Shown one piece after another: positions 19,883 to 28,439 of a stretch of DNA of 64,000 nucleotides. The stretch lies in assembly GCF_001028135.1 (NCBI RefSeq), contig NZ_LDNM01000004.1:1-64000 (forward strand), read 5' to 3'. The notes under the pieces are model-generated. The model did no database searches and had not been told where the DNA came from. It was given only the letters and a program-made list of their open reading frames with translations. A program made the translations under genes and the position numbers. The first letter of the stretch is position 1. The number at the start of each line of letters is the position of its first letter. This DNA is from Xenorhabdus griffiniae (GTDB lineage Bacteria > Pseudomonadota > Gammaproteobacteria > Enterobacterales > Enterobacteriaceae).

Positions 19883-21988
19883 ATGAGCTTATTGGTCATT
19901 ATATTGGCTATTTTTATCATTAGCCTGATTATAATGGCTTCCTTTCTGATTTTCAGATGGAGGCGGCTTGGTAACGCGTGTTATCTACAGTCAATGACTA
20001 AAACTGCCAGCCGTAAACTGGGTACTGATGAATACCAAGCTATAGAATCTTACTTGCGAAATGCCCGTCTTCTGATGAAACCGAATAGTAGACACAGGGC
20101 TGATCATCCGGTACTACCTGTTAAACATGCTGATGTCTATACCATCACACATCCTATTAGCCGTTTTTCTGCTGCAACGGATGGAGAGCACTATTGGCGC
20201 TATTATCTTGGTGAGACAGAAATACATCTGCCTGTGTTGTTTGAGCCATTTATCAAGCAGCGGAATACGATTGAGATTGTTCGAACTTCATCAATACCGC
20301 TAGTCATCGCGGTTAATGGTCACTTTTTGCAAGATCATCAGCAAGATTTGCTCATCACGCGAGTAACGGCAAAAACCGAACATGCTTCCATTCAAAAAAA
20401 TGGCAATTCGAGTGCTAAATTACTGCATATCCGCAAGGAGACGTTAGAAGAATATCGTTTGCGAAAACCAACGGGCATTCAGGGAAGCATCCTGATGTGT
20501 GTTGGTTTATCACTGTGGTTTGTGGCTCTTTTTGTGCCCATTCCGATGTTGCCGTGGTTAATGCTGGTGGCGTTTTTGTTTCTTCTGGGCAGTTTTTGGT
20601 CACATTTTCGATTTCCATCCGGTCGAAAATTAGCCGATATCCATTGTTTCAATGGCATTCCGAAACGATGGGGAATATTTAGCGAATTTGAGCCGGAGCA
20701 AAGAAAGAATATCTCTCTGGGCGGCATTGATCTGGTTTATCCCGTACATTGGGAGCCTTATATTTCCCATGATCTTGATCAGAATACCGATATTGACATT
20801 TATACCAACTGCCATGTTGTGCGGCAGGGGCGCTATCTCTCTTTGCATGAAGAAGAGAAGCACTACCCTTATCAGCGTAGTAGAAAGAATGTGATGTTGG
20901 TGGCTTTCTCTGTATTTGTCATGCTGTTGCTTTACTTTTACCAGCCGGTGAACTTATCCATGCAGCTTAGTTTTGCCTGGTTATATGGTAGTAATACCAA
21001 GGTCATTACCCGCTTTCATGAGCTACAAAATATGCCGTTGAAGGAAGGGGATGTATTAAAGGTCAAAGGTGTTGGGATGTGCTATGTTCCCCCCAATATC
21101 ATGCCCGAAGCGAATATTACAATATTCGCCCCATTTGATTGTGTGGGTATCTATTGGAATAGTGAAATTCCATTACCTATGCTGGAATCTGACGTTGTCG
21201 AAAGTGCTTCAGCGCTGATTACAGCAGTTAGTGAGCAATTACATCCAGTTGAACGTAAAAGTAATCCTGGCCTGAATGCAGCCATTGCCAAATCGGGCAT
21301 GGCCTTGCTCGACAATTTTTCACAAATCATTTTGAAAACACAAAAGTTGTGCCAAAACGATGCTGATTGTGACCGTTTGAAAAATGCATTGGTCAATTTG
21401 GGAAATGCCAAAAGTTGGGACAAGTTGTTAAAAGCCGCAGAAAGCGGCAAGCTGGACGGAACTAAGGTATTGCTGCGTTCTGTCAGTGCCGATGCGTTGG
21501 AAAAACTGGTTGATTCAACTACTGCATCATTTATCTATCGCGAGATCGATAGAATGATCATTCTTATAAACAGCCCATCTCCGGGAGGCGTTTTATTGCT
21601 GAGTGATGAGGGAAAAACTTTAGTTGAATACCCGATGCGAACACACTACATATACGAACACTCAGCGTTAGATCGGTGGCGGGAATTACAGGGGCTTTTA
21701 GAACTGTTGATGAAGACACCATTTGAAACCGAGGGGATTGTGACAAAATTGTCAGAAGATCCGAATGGGACTCGCCATATCATGCTGCATCGTGAACCAG
21801 ATTCCACGTCGATTATTCGTTATCTGGGAAGTTGTCTGCTGCTGGCGATTTTGCTGGTAACGTTGATCATCAACGTCATATTGATTATCAAGAAAAAGCA
21901 GAAGAACCGACGACGTCCTCAACAAATCACCCAATACTATAATAACTGTTTTAATGAGAGAAATATCCATGCAGAATTCAGACACTGA
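19883..21988 (+). CDS. igaA: IgaA, repressor of the Rcs phosphorelay
   Basis: IgaA (YrfF/UmoB) is an inner-membrane protein that holds the Rcs envelope-stress system off by contacting RcsD. The 701 residues (E. coli 711) carry an N-terminal helix (3-23), two central hydrophobic regions (about 205-245 and 338-358), a large periplasmic domain with paired Cys (LCQNDADCDRL) and a C-terminal helix followed by a basic tail. The Proteus homologue UmoB controls swarming. It overlaps hslR by 20 bp. Confidence 0.93.
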   Translation: MSLLVIILAIFIISLIIMASFLIFRWRRLGNACYLQSMTKTASRKLGTDEYQAIESYLRNARLLMKPNSRHRADHPVLPVKHADVYTITHPISRFSAATDGEHYWRYYLGETEIHLPVLFEPFIKQRNTIEIVRTSSIPLVIAVNGHFLQDHQQDLLITRVTAKTEHASIQKNGNSSAKLLHIRKETLEEYRLRKPTGIQGSILMCVGLSLWFVALFVPIPMLPWLMLVAFLFLLGSFWSHFRFPSGRKLADIHCFNGIPKRWGIFSEFEPEQRKNISLGGIDLVYPVHWEPYISHDLDQNTDIDIYTNCHVVRQGRYLSLHEEEKHYPYQRSRKNVMLVAFSVFVMLLLYFYQPVNLSMQLSFAWLYGSNTKVITRFHELQNMPLKEGDVLKVKGVGMCYVPPNIMPEANITIFAPFDCVGIYWNSEIPLPMLESDVVESASALITAVSEQLHPVERKSNPGLNAAIAKSGMALLDNFSQIILKTQKLCQNDADCDRLKNALVNLGNAKSWDKLLKAAESGKLDGTKVLLRSVSADALEKLVDSTTASFIYREIDRMIILINSPSPGGVLLLSDEGKTLVEYPMRTHYIYEHSALDRWRELQGLLELLMKTPFETEGIVTKLSEDPNGTRHIMLHREPDSTSIIRYLGSCLLLAILLVTLIINVILIIKKKQKNRRRPQQITQYYNNCFNERNIHAEFRH

Positions 21989-22373
21989 TCAGGTTGTTCG
22001 CCTTGATAAATGGCTGTGGGCTGCCCGTTTTTATAAAACCCGTTCCATCGCACGTGAAATGATTGAAGGGGGAAAAGTCCATTATAATGGGCAACGGAGT
22101 AAGCCGGGTAAACTGGTTGAGTTGAATGCAGAGATTAAACTGCGTCAGGGAAACGATGAAAAAACGGTGATCATCTTGGCATTGTGCAGTCACAGACGGA
22201 GTGCTACCGAAGCCCAGCAACTTTATCAGGAAACGGCAGAGAGCATTATCAATCGGGAAAAAACGGCATTAGCGCGTAAAATGAATGCGCTCACGATGCC
22301 GCATCCCGATCGCCGTCCAGACAAAAAAGAACGGCGTACACTAATAAAATTCAAGAACGCAAAACTATCATGA
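21969..22373 (+). CDS. hslR: Ribosome-associated heat shock protein Hsp15
   Basis: This 134-residue S4-domain RNA-binding protein rescues 50S subunits that carry a stalled peptidyl-tRNA. The S4 core is VRLDKWLWAARFYKTR to GGKVHYNGQRSKPGK, followed by KMNALTMPHPDRRPDKKERR. The ATG at 21969 was chosen because a purine-rich site lies upstream and the E. coli protein starts near here. An ATG five codons earlier has no ribosome site. It overlaps the end of igaA. Confidence 0.95.
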   Translation: MQNSDTDQVVRLDKWLWAARFYKTRSIAREMIEGGKVHYNGQRSKPGKLVELNAEIKLRQGNDEKTVIILALCSHRRSATEAQQLYQETAESIINREKTALARKMNALTMPHPDRRPDKKERRTLIKFKNAKLS

Positions 22374-22470
22374 GTCGGAAGATACTTAATCGATTTTAAG
22401 CTGCACCTAATAAAAACAGGCAACTTGAAAGACGAAGGAGACAACCGTTTCAGTGAAATGAGAGAGATTT

Positions 22471-23343
22471 ATGACCAAGCATGACCAATTACACCGCTTT
22501 TTATTTGCAAGCCACTCTGTCAGGGGGGAACTTGTTTCCGTTAGTGAAACTTACCAACGGATGCTGGAAAATCATCATTTCCCTCAACCGATACAGCAGC
22601 TATTGGGTGAATTGTTGGTCGCAACCAGCCTGTTAACCGCTACCTTGAAATTCAGCGGGGATATCACGGTACAGATCCAGGGGGATGGGCCGGTCAAACT
22701 GGCGGTGATTAATGGTAACAACCGACAACAGATGCGTGGCACGGCTCGCATTGATGGTGAAGTGAATGCCGCAAGTAGCCTGCGCGATATGATCGGCAAT
22801 GGTTATATGGTCATCACGGTGACACCAACAGAAGGTGAGCGTTATCAGGGCGTTGTGGCGCTGGAAGGCAATACGTTGGCAGAGTGCCTGGATGCGTATT
22901 TCAAACAGTCAGAGCAGTTACCAACGCGTCTGTTTATCCGTACAGGGATGCAGGATGGAAAAATAGCAGCCGGTGGCATGTTATTGCAAATCTTGCCCGG
23001 GGCGCAGGAAAGTAGCGAAGACATGCTTGACCACTTGGTGCAACTGACTGCAACCATTAAGGGAGAAGAGTTGTTTACGCTGGATGCGAAAGAGATTTTG
23101 CATCGCCTTTATCATGAAGAAGATGTCACGCTATATGAACCTCAGCAAGTGGAATTCCGTTGCACCTGCTCCCAGCAACGTTGTGCTGATACCCTGGTGA
23201 CATTATCGGAAGCCGATCTACAGGAAATTTTGCACAACGATGGCAAAATTGACATGCAATGTGAATTTTGCGGCATGCATTATGTTTTCGACGAAAAAGA
23301 TATCAACGCAATAAAAGCGGCAAAAACAGAGCGGTTGCACTAA
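22471..23343 (+). CDS. hslO: Redox-regulated chaperone Hsp33
   Basis: Hsp33 is a holdase activated by oxidation. The 290-residue protein ends with the zinc-binding redox switch: CTC near residue 231 and CEFC near residue 265, the CXC-X(n)-CXXC signature. The N-terminal core includes [19 protein letters not shown] and [15 protein letters not shown]. It lies about 100 bp after hslR in the conserved igaA-hslR-hslO order. Confidence 0.97.
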   Translation: MTKHDQLHRFLFASHSVRGELVSVSETYQRMLENHHFPQPIQQLLGELLVATSLLTATLKFSGDITVQIQGDGPVKLAVINGNNRQQMRGTARIDGEVNAASSLRDMIGNGYMVITVTPTEGERYQGVVALEGNTLAECLDAYFKQSEQLPTRLFIRTGMQDGKIAAGGMLLQILPGAQESSEDMLDHLVQLTATIKGEELFTLDAKEILHRLYHEEDVTLYEPQQVEFRCTCSQQRCADTLVTLSEADLQEILHNDGKIDMQCEFCGMHYVFDEKDINAIKAAKTERLH

Positions 23344-23353
23344 TTAGGTATCA

Positions 23354-23380
23354 TAGGGCGTTATATACGCCCTTTTTATT
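23354..23380 (+). terminator. hslO terminator
   Basis: An agggcg / cgccct stem with a ttatata loop is followed by ttttatt, 10 bp after the stop codon. Confidence 0.85.
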
Positions 23381-23530
23381 ACGAATGATTCAGCCATTCC
23401 GTGTTCTGTGTCTCATATAAACTTAAAAAAAGTAATGTGATTTCAATTTTTTGATAAAAATCGCTGTTAATTAGTCATAATTATTTATTATCCCCTACAG
23501 AGATAAAGTATAACCGACCAGGAGCAACAA

Positions 23531-25150
23531 ATGAGCGTTACAGGCATTACTGAGCAGGAACTTGCGGTTTATGGTATTCACGGTGTTAGTGAAATTGTTT
23601 ATAACCCAAGTTATGAACTGTTATTCTCTGAAGAAACTCAACCCACGCTACAAGGGTATGAGCGTGGCATATTGACTAACCTCGGTGCTGTCGCAGTAGA
23701 CACAGGTATTTTCACGGGGCGTTCTCCGAAAGATAAATATATTGTTCGCGATGATGTTACCCGCGACACAGTATGGTGGGCTGATCAGGGCAAAGGCAAG
23801 AACGATAATAAACCGCTCAGTCAGGAAACCTGGTCTCATCTAAAAGGTTTGGTTACTCAGCAGCTTTCAGGCAAACGTTTGTTTGTGGTTGATGCTTTTT
23901 GTGGAGCCAATACGGATACGCGCCTGAAAGTGCGTTTTATTACTGAAGTGGCGTGGCAGGCACATTTTGTGAAAAATATGTTTATCCGCCCGTCAGACGA
24001 AGAATTAGTTGATTTCACACCTGATTTTATTGTGATGAACGGTGCTAAATGCACCAACCCACAATGGAAAGAGCAGGGGCTGAATTCTGAAAACTTTGTT
24101 GCTTTTAACCTGACCGAGCGTATGCAGTTAATCGGGGGGACTTGGTACGGTGGTGAAATGAAAAAAGGGATGTTCTCAATGATGAACTACCTGCTACCAC
24201 TAAAAGGTATTGCCTCGATGCACTGTTCCGCCAACGTGGGTGAAGCGGGAGATGTCGCTATTTTCTTCGGTCTTTCTGGAACAGGGAAAACCACGCTTTC
24301 CACTGATCCGAAACGTAAGTTAATCGGTGATGATGAACATGGCTGGGACGATGACGGCGTGTTTAACTTTGAAGGTGGTTGCTACGCGAAAACCATCCAT
24401 TTATCCAAAGAGGCTGAACCGGATATTTATCACGCCATTCGCCGTGATGCCCTGCTGGAAAATGTCACTGTACTGGCGGATGGTACGGTTGATTTCAATG
24501 ATGGCTCCAAAACAGAAAATACCCGTGTTTCTTATCCGATTTACCATATTGAAAATATCGTTAAACCAAGCTCAAAAGCAGGACATGCGACCAAGGTTAT
24601 TTTCCTGACCGCAGATGCTTTCGGTGTATTGCCTCCGGTTTCCCGCTTAACCCCAGAACAAACCCAATATCATTTTCTGTCTGGCTTCACGGCAAAATTG
24701 GCAGGAACAGAACGTGGTGTGACAGAACCAACACCTACTTTCTCTGCTTGCTTTGGAGCGGCATTCTTGTCACTGCATCCGACACAATATGCGGAAGTTC
24801 TGGTTAAGCGTATGCAGTTATCGGGCGCGAAAGCTTATCTGGTCAATACTGGCTGGAATGGCACGGGTAAACGTATCTCCATCAAAGATACCCGTGCCAT
24901 TATTGACGCGATCCTCAATGGTGACATTGAAGATGCGGATACCCTTCAATTGCCGATTTTTGATTTGGCCATACCAACGACATTGCCGGGTGTAGATACC
25001 CACATTTTGGACCCACGCAATACCTATGCCGATAAATCTGAATGGGATGTGAAGGCAAAAGATCTGGCCGAGCGTTTTATCGATAATTTTGACAAATATA
25101 CTGATACGGCTGCGGGTGCTGCATTGGTAAAAGCAGGCCCTAAGCTGTAG
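23531..25150 (+). CDS. pckA: Phosphoenolpyruvate carboxykinase (ATP)
   Basis: PckA converts oxaloacetate and ATP to phosphoenolpyruvate, the first step of gluconeogenesis. The 539 residues (E. coli 540) contain the P-loop [11 protein letters not shown] near residue 247, [24 protein letters not shown], and [14 protein letters not shown]. With Acs and glutamate dehydrogenase also present, growth on acetate and amino acids is supported. It is monocistronic with its own terminator. Confidence 0.98.
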   Translation: MSVTGITEQELAVYGIHGVSEIVYNPSYELLFSEETQPTLQGYERGILTNLGAVAVDTGIFTGRSPKDKYIVRDDVTRDTVWWADQGKGKNDNKPLSQETWSHLKGLVTQQLSGKRLFVVDAFCGANTDTRLKVRFITEVAWQAHFVKNMFIRPSDEELVDFTPDFIVMNGAKCTNPQWKEQGLNSENFVAFNLTERMQLIGGTWYGGEMKKGMFSMMNYLLPLKGIASMHCSANVGEAGDVAIFFGLSGTGKTTLSTDPKRKLIGDDEHGWDDDGVFNFEGGCYAKTIHLSKEAEPDIYHAIRRDALLENVTVLADGTVDFNDGSKTENTRVSYPIYHIENIVKPSSKAGHATKVIFLTADAFGVLPPVSRLTPEQTQYHFLSGFTAKLAGTERGVTEPTPTFSACFGAAFLSLHPTQYAEVLVKRMQLSGAKAYLVNTGWNGTGKRISIKDTRAIIDAILNGDIEDADTLQLPIFDLAIPTTLPGVDTHILDPRNTYADKSEWDVKAKDLAERFIDNFDKYTDTAAGAALVKAGPKL

Positions 25151-25170
25151 TGTAATTTTAAGTTTTCTAT

Positions 25171-25206
25171 GAAAGAACTCTATTCAGTTGGGTAGAGTTC
25201 TTTTTC
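25171..25206 (+). terminator. pckA terminator
   Basis: An aaagaactct / agagttcttt stem is followed by a T run. It separates pckA from the convergent yhhW. Confidence 0.88.
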
Positions 25207-25217
25207 AATATTCAACA

Positions 25218-25913
25218 TCAATTGGAGGGTAAGTCAAACAGTAGGATCTCACTTTCTTGATTTGCAGTTAGCCGAAGTTGGGATTCATCCCAAATAGCAA
25301 TACCATCGCTGGTGGTAGCCCGGGTTCCATTGATTATCACTTCACCACGAACCACCTGGATCCAGACATTTCGTGTTTTCTCCATGTTATATTCATCCTC
25401 TTTGCCATTTTTTAATGCCCAACGCCATAATGTCATATCCTGAAAAACTTTCAGGGAGCCAGCACGGGCATCAGGAGAAAGAATTAATTGGCGACCTTCT
25501 GTAGTATCAAAACGGTGTTGTTCATAACGGGGAGTGAGTCCTGTTTTTTCCGGTATGATCCAGATCTGGTAGAGATGCAGTTGGCTATCATGCTGTGGGT
25601 TATATTCTGAGTGGCGGATGCCTGTCCCTGCACTCATAATCTGGAACTCTCCCTCAGACACTTGCCCTTTGTTACCCATACTGTCTTGATGTTCCACCGT
25701 TCCAGACAGCACATAGGTCAATATTTCCATATCCTTGTGAGGATGCATGCCGAATCCCTGACCCGCGTCAATCACATCTTCATTAATGACCCTGAGTGCA
25801 GAAAATCCCATGAAATTGGCATCATAATAGTTGGCGAATGAAAAAGTATGCCAACTGTCCAGCCAACCGTGATTGGCATGACCCCGTTCTGAAGCTTGGC
25901 GTAAGTAGATCAT
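25218..25913 (-). CDS. yhhW: Pirin-family protein YhhW (quercetin dioxygenase-like)
   Basis: This 231-residue bicupin has the same length as E. coli YhhW, which oxidises quercetin in vitro. Metal ligands are visible in GMHPHKDMEILTYV, GTVEHQDSMG and GIRHSEYNP. The start at the ATG at 25913 (MIYLRQASERGHANHGW) matches E. coli and has a GAGGG site; a longer frame upstream encodes unrelated hydrophobic residues. In E. coli yhhW lies beside yhhX and ryhB; here yhhX is absent and ryhB directly precedes it. Confidence 0.95.
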   Translation of the reverse strand: MIYLRQASERGHANHGWLDSWHTFSFANYYDANFMGFSALRVINEDVIDAGQGFGMHPHKDMEILTYVLSGTVEHQDSMGNKGQVSEGEFQIMSAGTGIRHSEYNPQHDSQLHLYQIWIIPEKTGLTPRYEQHRFDTTEGRQLILSPDARAGSLKVFQDMTLWRWALKNGKEDEYNMEKTRNVWIQVVRGEVIINGTRATTSDGIAIWDESQLRLTANQESEILLFDLPSN

Positions 25914-26030
25914 TACAAAATCCCTCAAATTTTTTTTGTAGTCTAGTTGAAGGAATGAAATAGAAAAGACGGGAAATTTAACCTTAAATTTCAAAATATT
26001 TGAATAAAAATAAGGCAATGACAAGACGAA

Positions 26031-26133
26031 AAAAAAAGCCAACATAAAGTTGGCTTATAAAAGTAAACACTGGAAGCAATGTGAGCAATGTCGTACTTTC
26101 ACATGGACCCTGAAGGTGGTGCACTGAAAGTGC
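26031..26133 (-). ncRNA. ryhB: RyhB iron-stress small RNA
   Basis: On the minus strand the core cgacattgctcacattgc is identical to the pairing region of E. coli RyhB, the Fur-repressed sRNA that shuts off iron-using proteins such as SodB with Hfq. The flanking gaaag...ttccagt bases also agree. It begins with a small hairpin (gcact-ttc-agtgc) and ends with aagccaac / gttggctt and nine T residues. A Fur box and promoter sit just upstream, and yhhW follows as in E. coli. The 5' end is estimated from the -10 element. Confidence 0.94.
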
Positions 26134-26135
26134 TA

Positions 26136-26160
26136 ATAATGATAATCGTTCTCAATATCA
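26136..26160 (-). promoter_or_regulatory. Fur box and promoter of ryhB
   Basis: Read on the minus strand, tgagaacgattatcatt is a near-perfect iron box. It overlaps a -10 (tatcat). A -35 (tttaca) lies about 18 bp further upstream near 26163-26168. The arrangement predicts repression by Fur-Fe and derepression under iron starvation. Confidence 0.85.
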
Positions 26161-26241
26161 TTTGTAAAGTGTTTTTTTAAACAAATTTCAAATTTGAGAT
26201 ACTGTTTAAAATGCGATTTTTGACACATATCAGTTGTATGA

Positions 26242-27168
26242 TTACCCCTCCAATTCCATCTGATAGAGATGTTGAGTACCCATATCATGAAATTGATAGG
26301 GCGTTAATTGGTAGCCTCGTAGCCACAGCAAAAACCATCCATCATGTGTGTCCGGGCAAAGCCCGGCGAAGCGAAACCCACCTTTTTTCAGCAATGAGTA
26401 CAACCTCAGCGCTTCTTCACATGCAGGCAGTTTCAAATAGATTAATTGTCCAGAGGGAAGATCGATGACCTCCGATAAAAAGTCAGCCTGAACTTTGTAT
26501 AGTGTGATTTCCAAACGTCTACCCGATTTTTTGATGGTAATAGGCTCAGAAAGAATAGAGTGCCGATACACTGATGGTTCACTTTGGGATGATTCGCCAA
26601 CATATTGGCTGATTTGAGTGACCCAGCCTTGCCAGGGTCGGGGCCAGTTCAGCTTAGGTAATGGCAATGATTTAAACGGCAAAATACCCTGAATGATACT
26701 TTCGGGTTCTGGCAAACCAAATGGCGAATCAACATAATCCAGCATCAGCGCCGTAGAATAAAACCCCAAATTTTGGGCGATGTACTGGCTTTTAGGGTGT
26801 GAACATACCTGTTTCATCGTCAATAAATTATAGCCTTGCTCTTTCGCATAGCCGCATAAATAATTGCCCAGAGACTTAGCCACACCATGACCTTGAAAAT
26901 CGGAACACACCGCAATAAGTGCCAGCTCTGCCTGATTTTTCTGTACCGTATCTTTAACCAGAGACGCATGACCGATGAGCAGGCCTTGATGGAATGCCAG
27001 GGCAGAATACCATTGCCCTGTAGACTGGTAGTCATTGATGAGCTTTGGTAGATAAATGTCAGGATAGACATACGAATCGCCGTAAACCTCACGGAATAAT
27101 TGGCTGATCTTTTTATCATCTCCTGGCTGATAGCTGCGGATTTGAAGAGTGGATTGTAAGATAGTCAT
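26242..27168 (-). CDS. GNAT-family acetyltransferase, fourth gene of Lux-like operon
   Basis: The first half of this 308-residue protein is a GNAT domain: IRSYQPGDDKKISQLF, then motif A with the acyl-CoA-binding QGHGVAKSLGNYL near residue 95 and SQYIAQNLGFYST. The second half (about 170 residues) was not recognised, although it ends like a second, degenerate GNAT fold (LPACEEALRLYSLLKKGGFRFAGLCPD). The ATG at 27168 has an AAGG site; an in-frame TTG three codons earlier is less likely. It starts 11 bp after the previous gene. The substrate is unknown; an amine or alcohol made by the upstream enzymes is one possibility (inference). Confidence 0.75.
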   Translation of the reverse strand: MTILQSTLQIRSYQPGDDKKISQLFREVYGDSYVYPDIYLPKLINDYQSTGQWYSALAFHQGLLIGHASLVKDTVQKNQAELALIAVCSDFQGHGVAKSLGNYLCGYAKEQGYNLLTMKQVCSHPKSQYIAQNLGFYSTALMLDYVDSPFGLPEPESIIQGILPFKSLPLPKLNWPRPWQGWVTQISQYVGESSQSEPSVYRHSILSEPITIKKSGRRLEITLYKVQADFLSEVIDLPSGQLIYLKLPACEEALRLYSLLKKGGFRFAGLCPDTHDGWFLLWLRGYQLTPYQFHDMGTQHLYQMELEG

Positions 27169-27179
27169 TGATTTCAACC

Positions 27180-28424
27180 TTAGCTATAACGACGTAGATC
27201 CACAACTCGCTGCAATTTTCCTGATCGTGGGTGCGTAGACATGCTATCAATATTGGTTTGCACGATCTCCAGCATATTCTGGTGTATACAAGCTTCTTCT
27301 AAACCCGGAAATGCGGCCATAACCCGATGGCGTATTCTGTCGATATCTACAGTTTGCAGACTTGCTACCAACAACCGAATTTGATCTTGTCCTTCTTTCT
27401 GGCTTAGCTCCAATTGCCAGGCCAAAAGCTCTGTTTGTTGTGATAACTGTGTCGTTAAGTCGTCAGGGAATAACGATAGGGTGCCAAATCGTATACGATA
27501 GCCTTGATTAGCACGTCCTTGCAGGGCAAATTTACGGCTTGGCTGTTCTGGCTCGCACCAGCAAGCCATATCACCAGTAGGATAGCGGATCACAGGCATA
27601 AGTTGTCGTTGCAGGTTAGTAACAACTAATAAGCCACGTTTCCCTGGCACAGTAATGGGCTGGTGAGTGATTTCATCGACAATTTCGATAATCGTTTCGT
27701 CAGAAAATACGCGATGCTCTCCCTGTTTACAATCGGGATCAGCAAAGCCAATCAAACCCGCATCGACACTGGCACAACCGATGGAGCCTAAACGGGCGCA
27801 AGGAAATGCTTGTCTTATCATCGTGAGCTGTGAATCAAATATGCTTTCGCCCCCGTAAAGAATGGTCTCCACCATTGGCAATGTTTGTTCCATCTCTTTC
27901 AGATAGTGAGCTAAACGGATTAACTGCACCGGGACGCCGGCCAGCACATTAATGTTGTGAAGGCGGATATTGTTAATCAGTAATTCATCCTCAACCTTAC
28001 AGGTGAAAGGAAATTCCAATATCGGGATTGGTGAATTCGATAATGCGCCGTGGATAAATATAAAGCTGGTATAAAGATCGCCAGCAAAAAACAGGTTAGC
28101 CACCCGATCCCCGGCTTTTAATTGGCGGGCAATGCCTTGACCAAAGGAATAAATGAAGGCTTTCCATTCTTGTTGACTGAAAACCGATAAACGCCCTTCG
28201 CTGGTTGAGCCACCTGTTTTAAACACATGACCGCCTTCCAGCGGGGCAGTCAGCACCGGCCATGCCGGTAAGTCATTTGAATGTGCCCAATAATGGTTAG
28301 GCTCCACGAGAGGTAAATCTTCCAAAACCCAATTGTCGGGAATGGACTGATAGAGTTCTCGGTAATAAGCAGAATGCTCGCGTGTATGATGGAGCAAATC
28401 AGTCAATGTCGTTTTGGTCATCAT
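27180..28424 (-). CDS. PaaK-like AMP-dependent acyl-CoA ligase/adenylating enzyme
   Basis: This 414-residue protein belongs to the phenylacetate-CoA ligase/coenzyme F390 synthetase branch of the adenylate-forming enzymes. The P-loop is KTGGSTSEGR (about residues 69-78), LYGGESIF and GSIGCASVDAGLIG occupy the places of the A4/A5 motifs, and MPVIRYPTGDMACW is the conserved YRTGD-like motif. The C-terminal subdomain is short. The start was set at the first ATG (28424); an in-frame TTG directly abuts the previous stop codon. It is the third gene of the operon. Substrate unknown. Confidence 0.8.
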   Translation of the reverse strand: MMTKTTLTDLLHHTREHSAYYRELYQSIPDNWVLEDLPLVEPNHYWAHSNDLPAWPVLTAPLEGGHVFKTGGSTSEGRLSVFSQQEWKAFIYSFGQGIARQLKAGDRVANLFFAGDLYTSFIFIHGALSNSPIPILEFPFTCKVEDELLINNIRLHNINVLAGVPVQLIRLAHYLKEMEQTLPMVETILYGGESIFDSQLTMIRQAFPCARLGSIGCASVDAGLIGFADPDCKQGEHRVFSDETIIEIVDEITHQPITVPGKRGLLVVTNLQRQLMPVIRYPTGDMACWCEPEQPSRKFALQGRANQGYRIRFGTLSLFPDDLTTQLSQQTELLAWQLELSQKEGQDQIRLLVASLQTVDIDRIRHRVMAAFPGLEEACIHQNMLEIVQTNIDSMSTHPRSGKLQRVVDLRRYS

Positions 28425-28439
28425 CTTAATTTTACTCAA

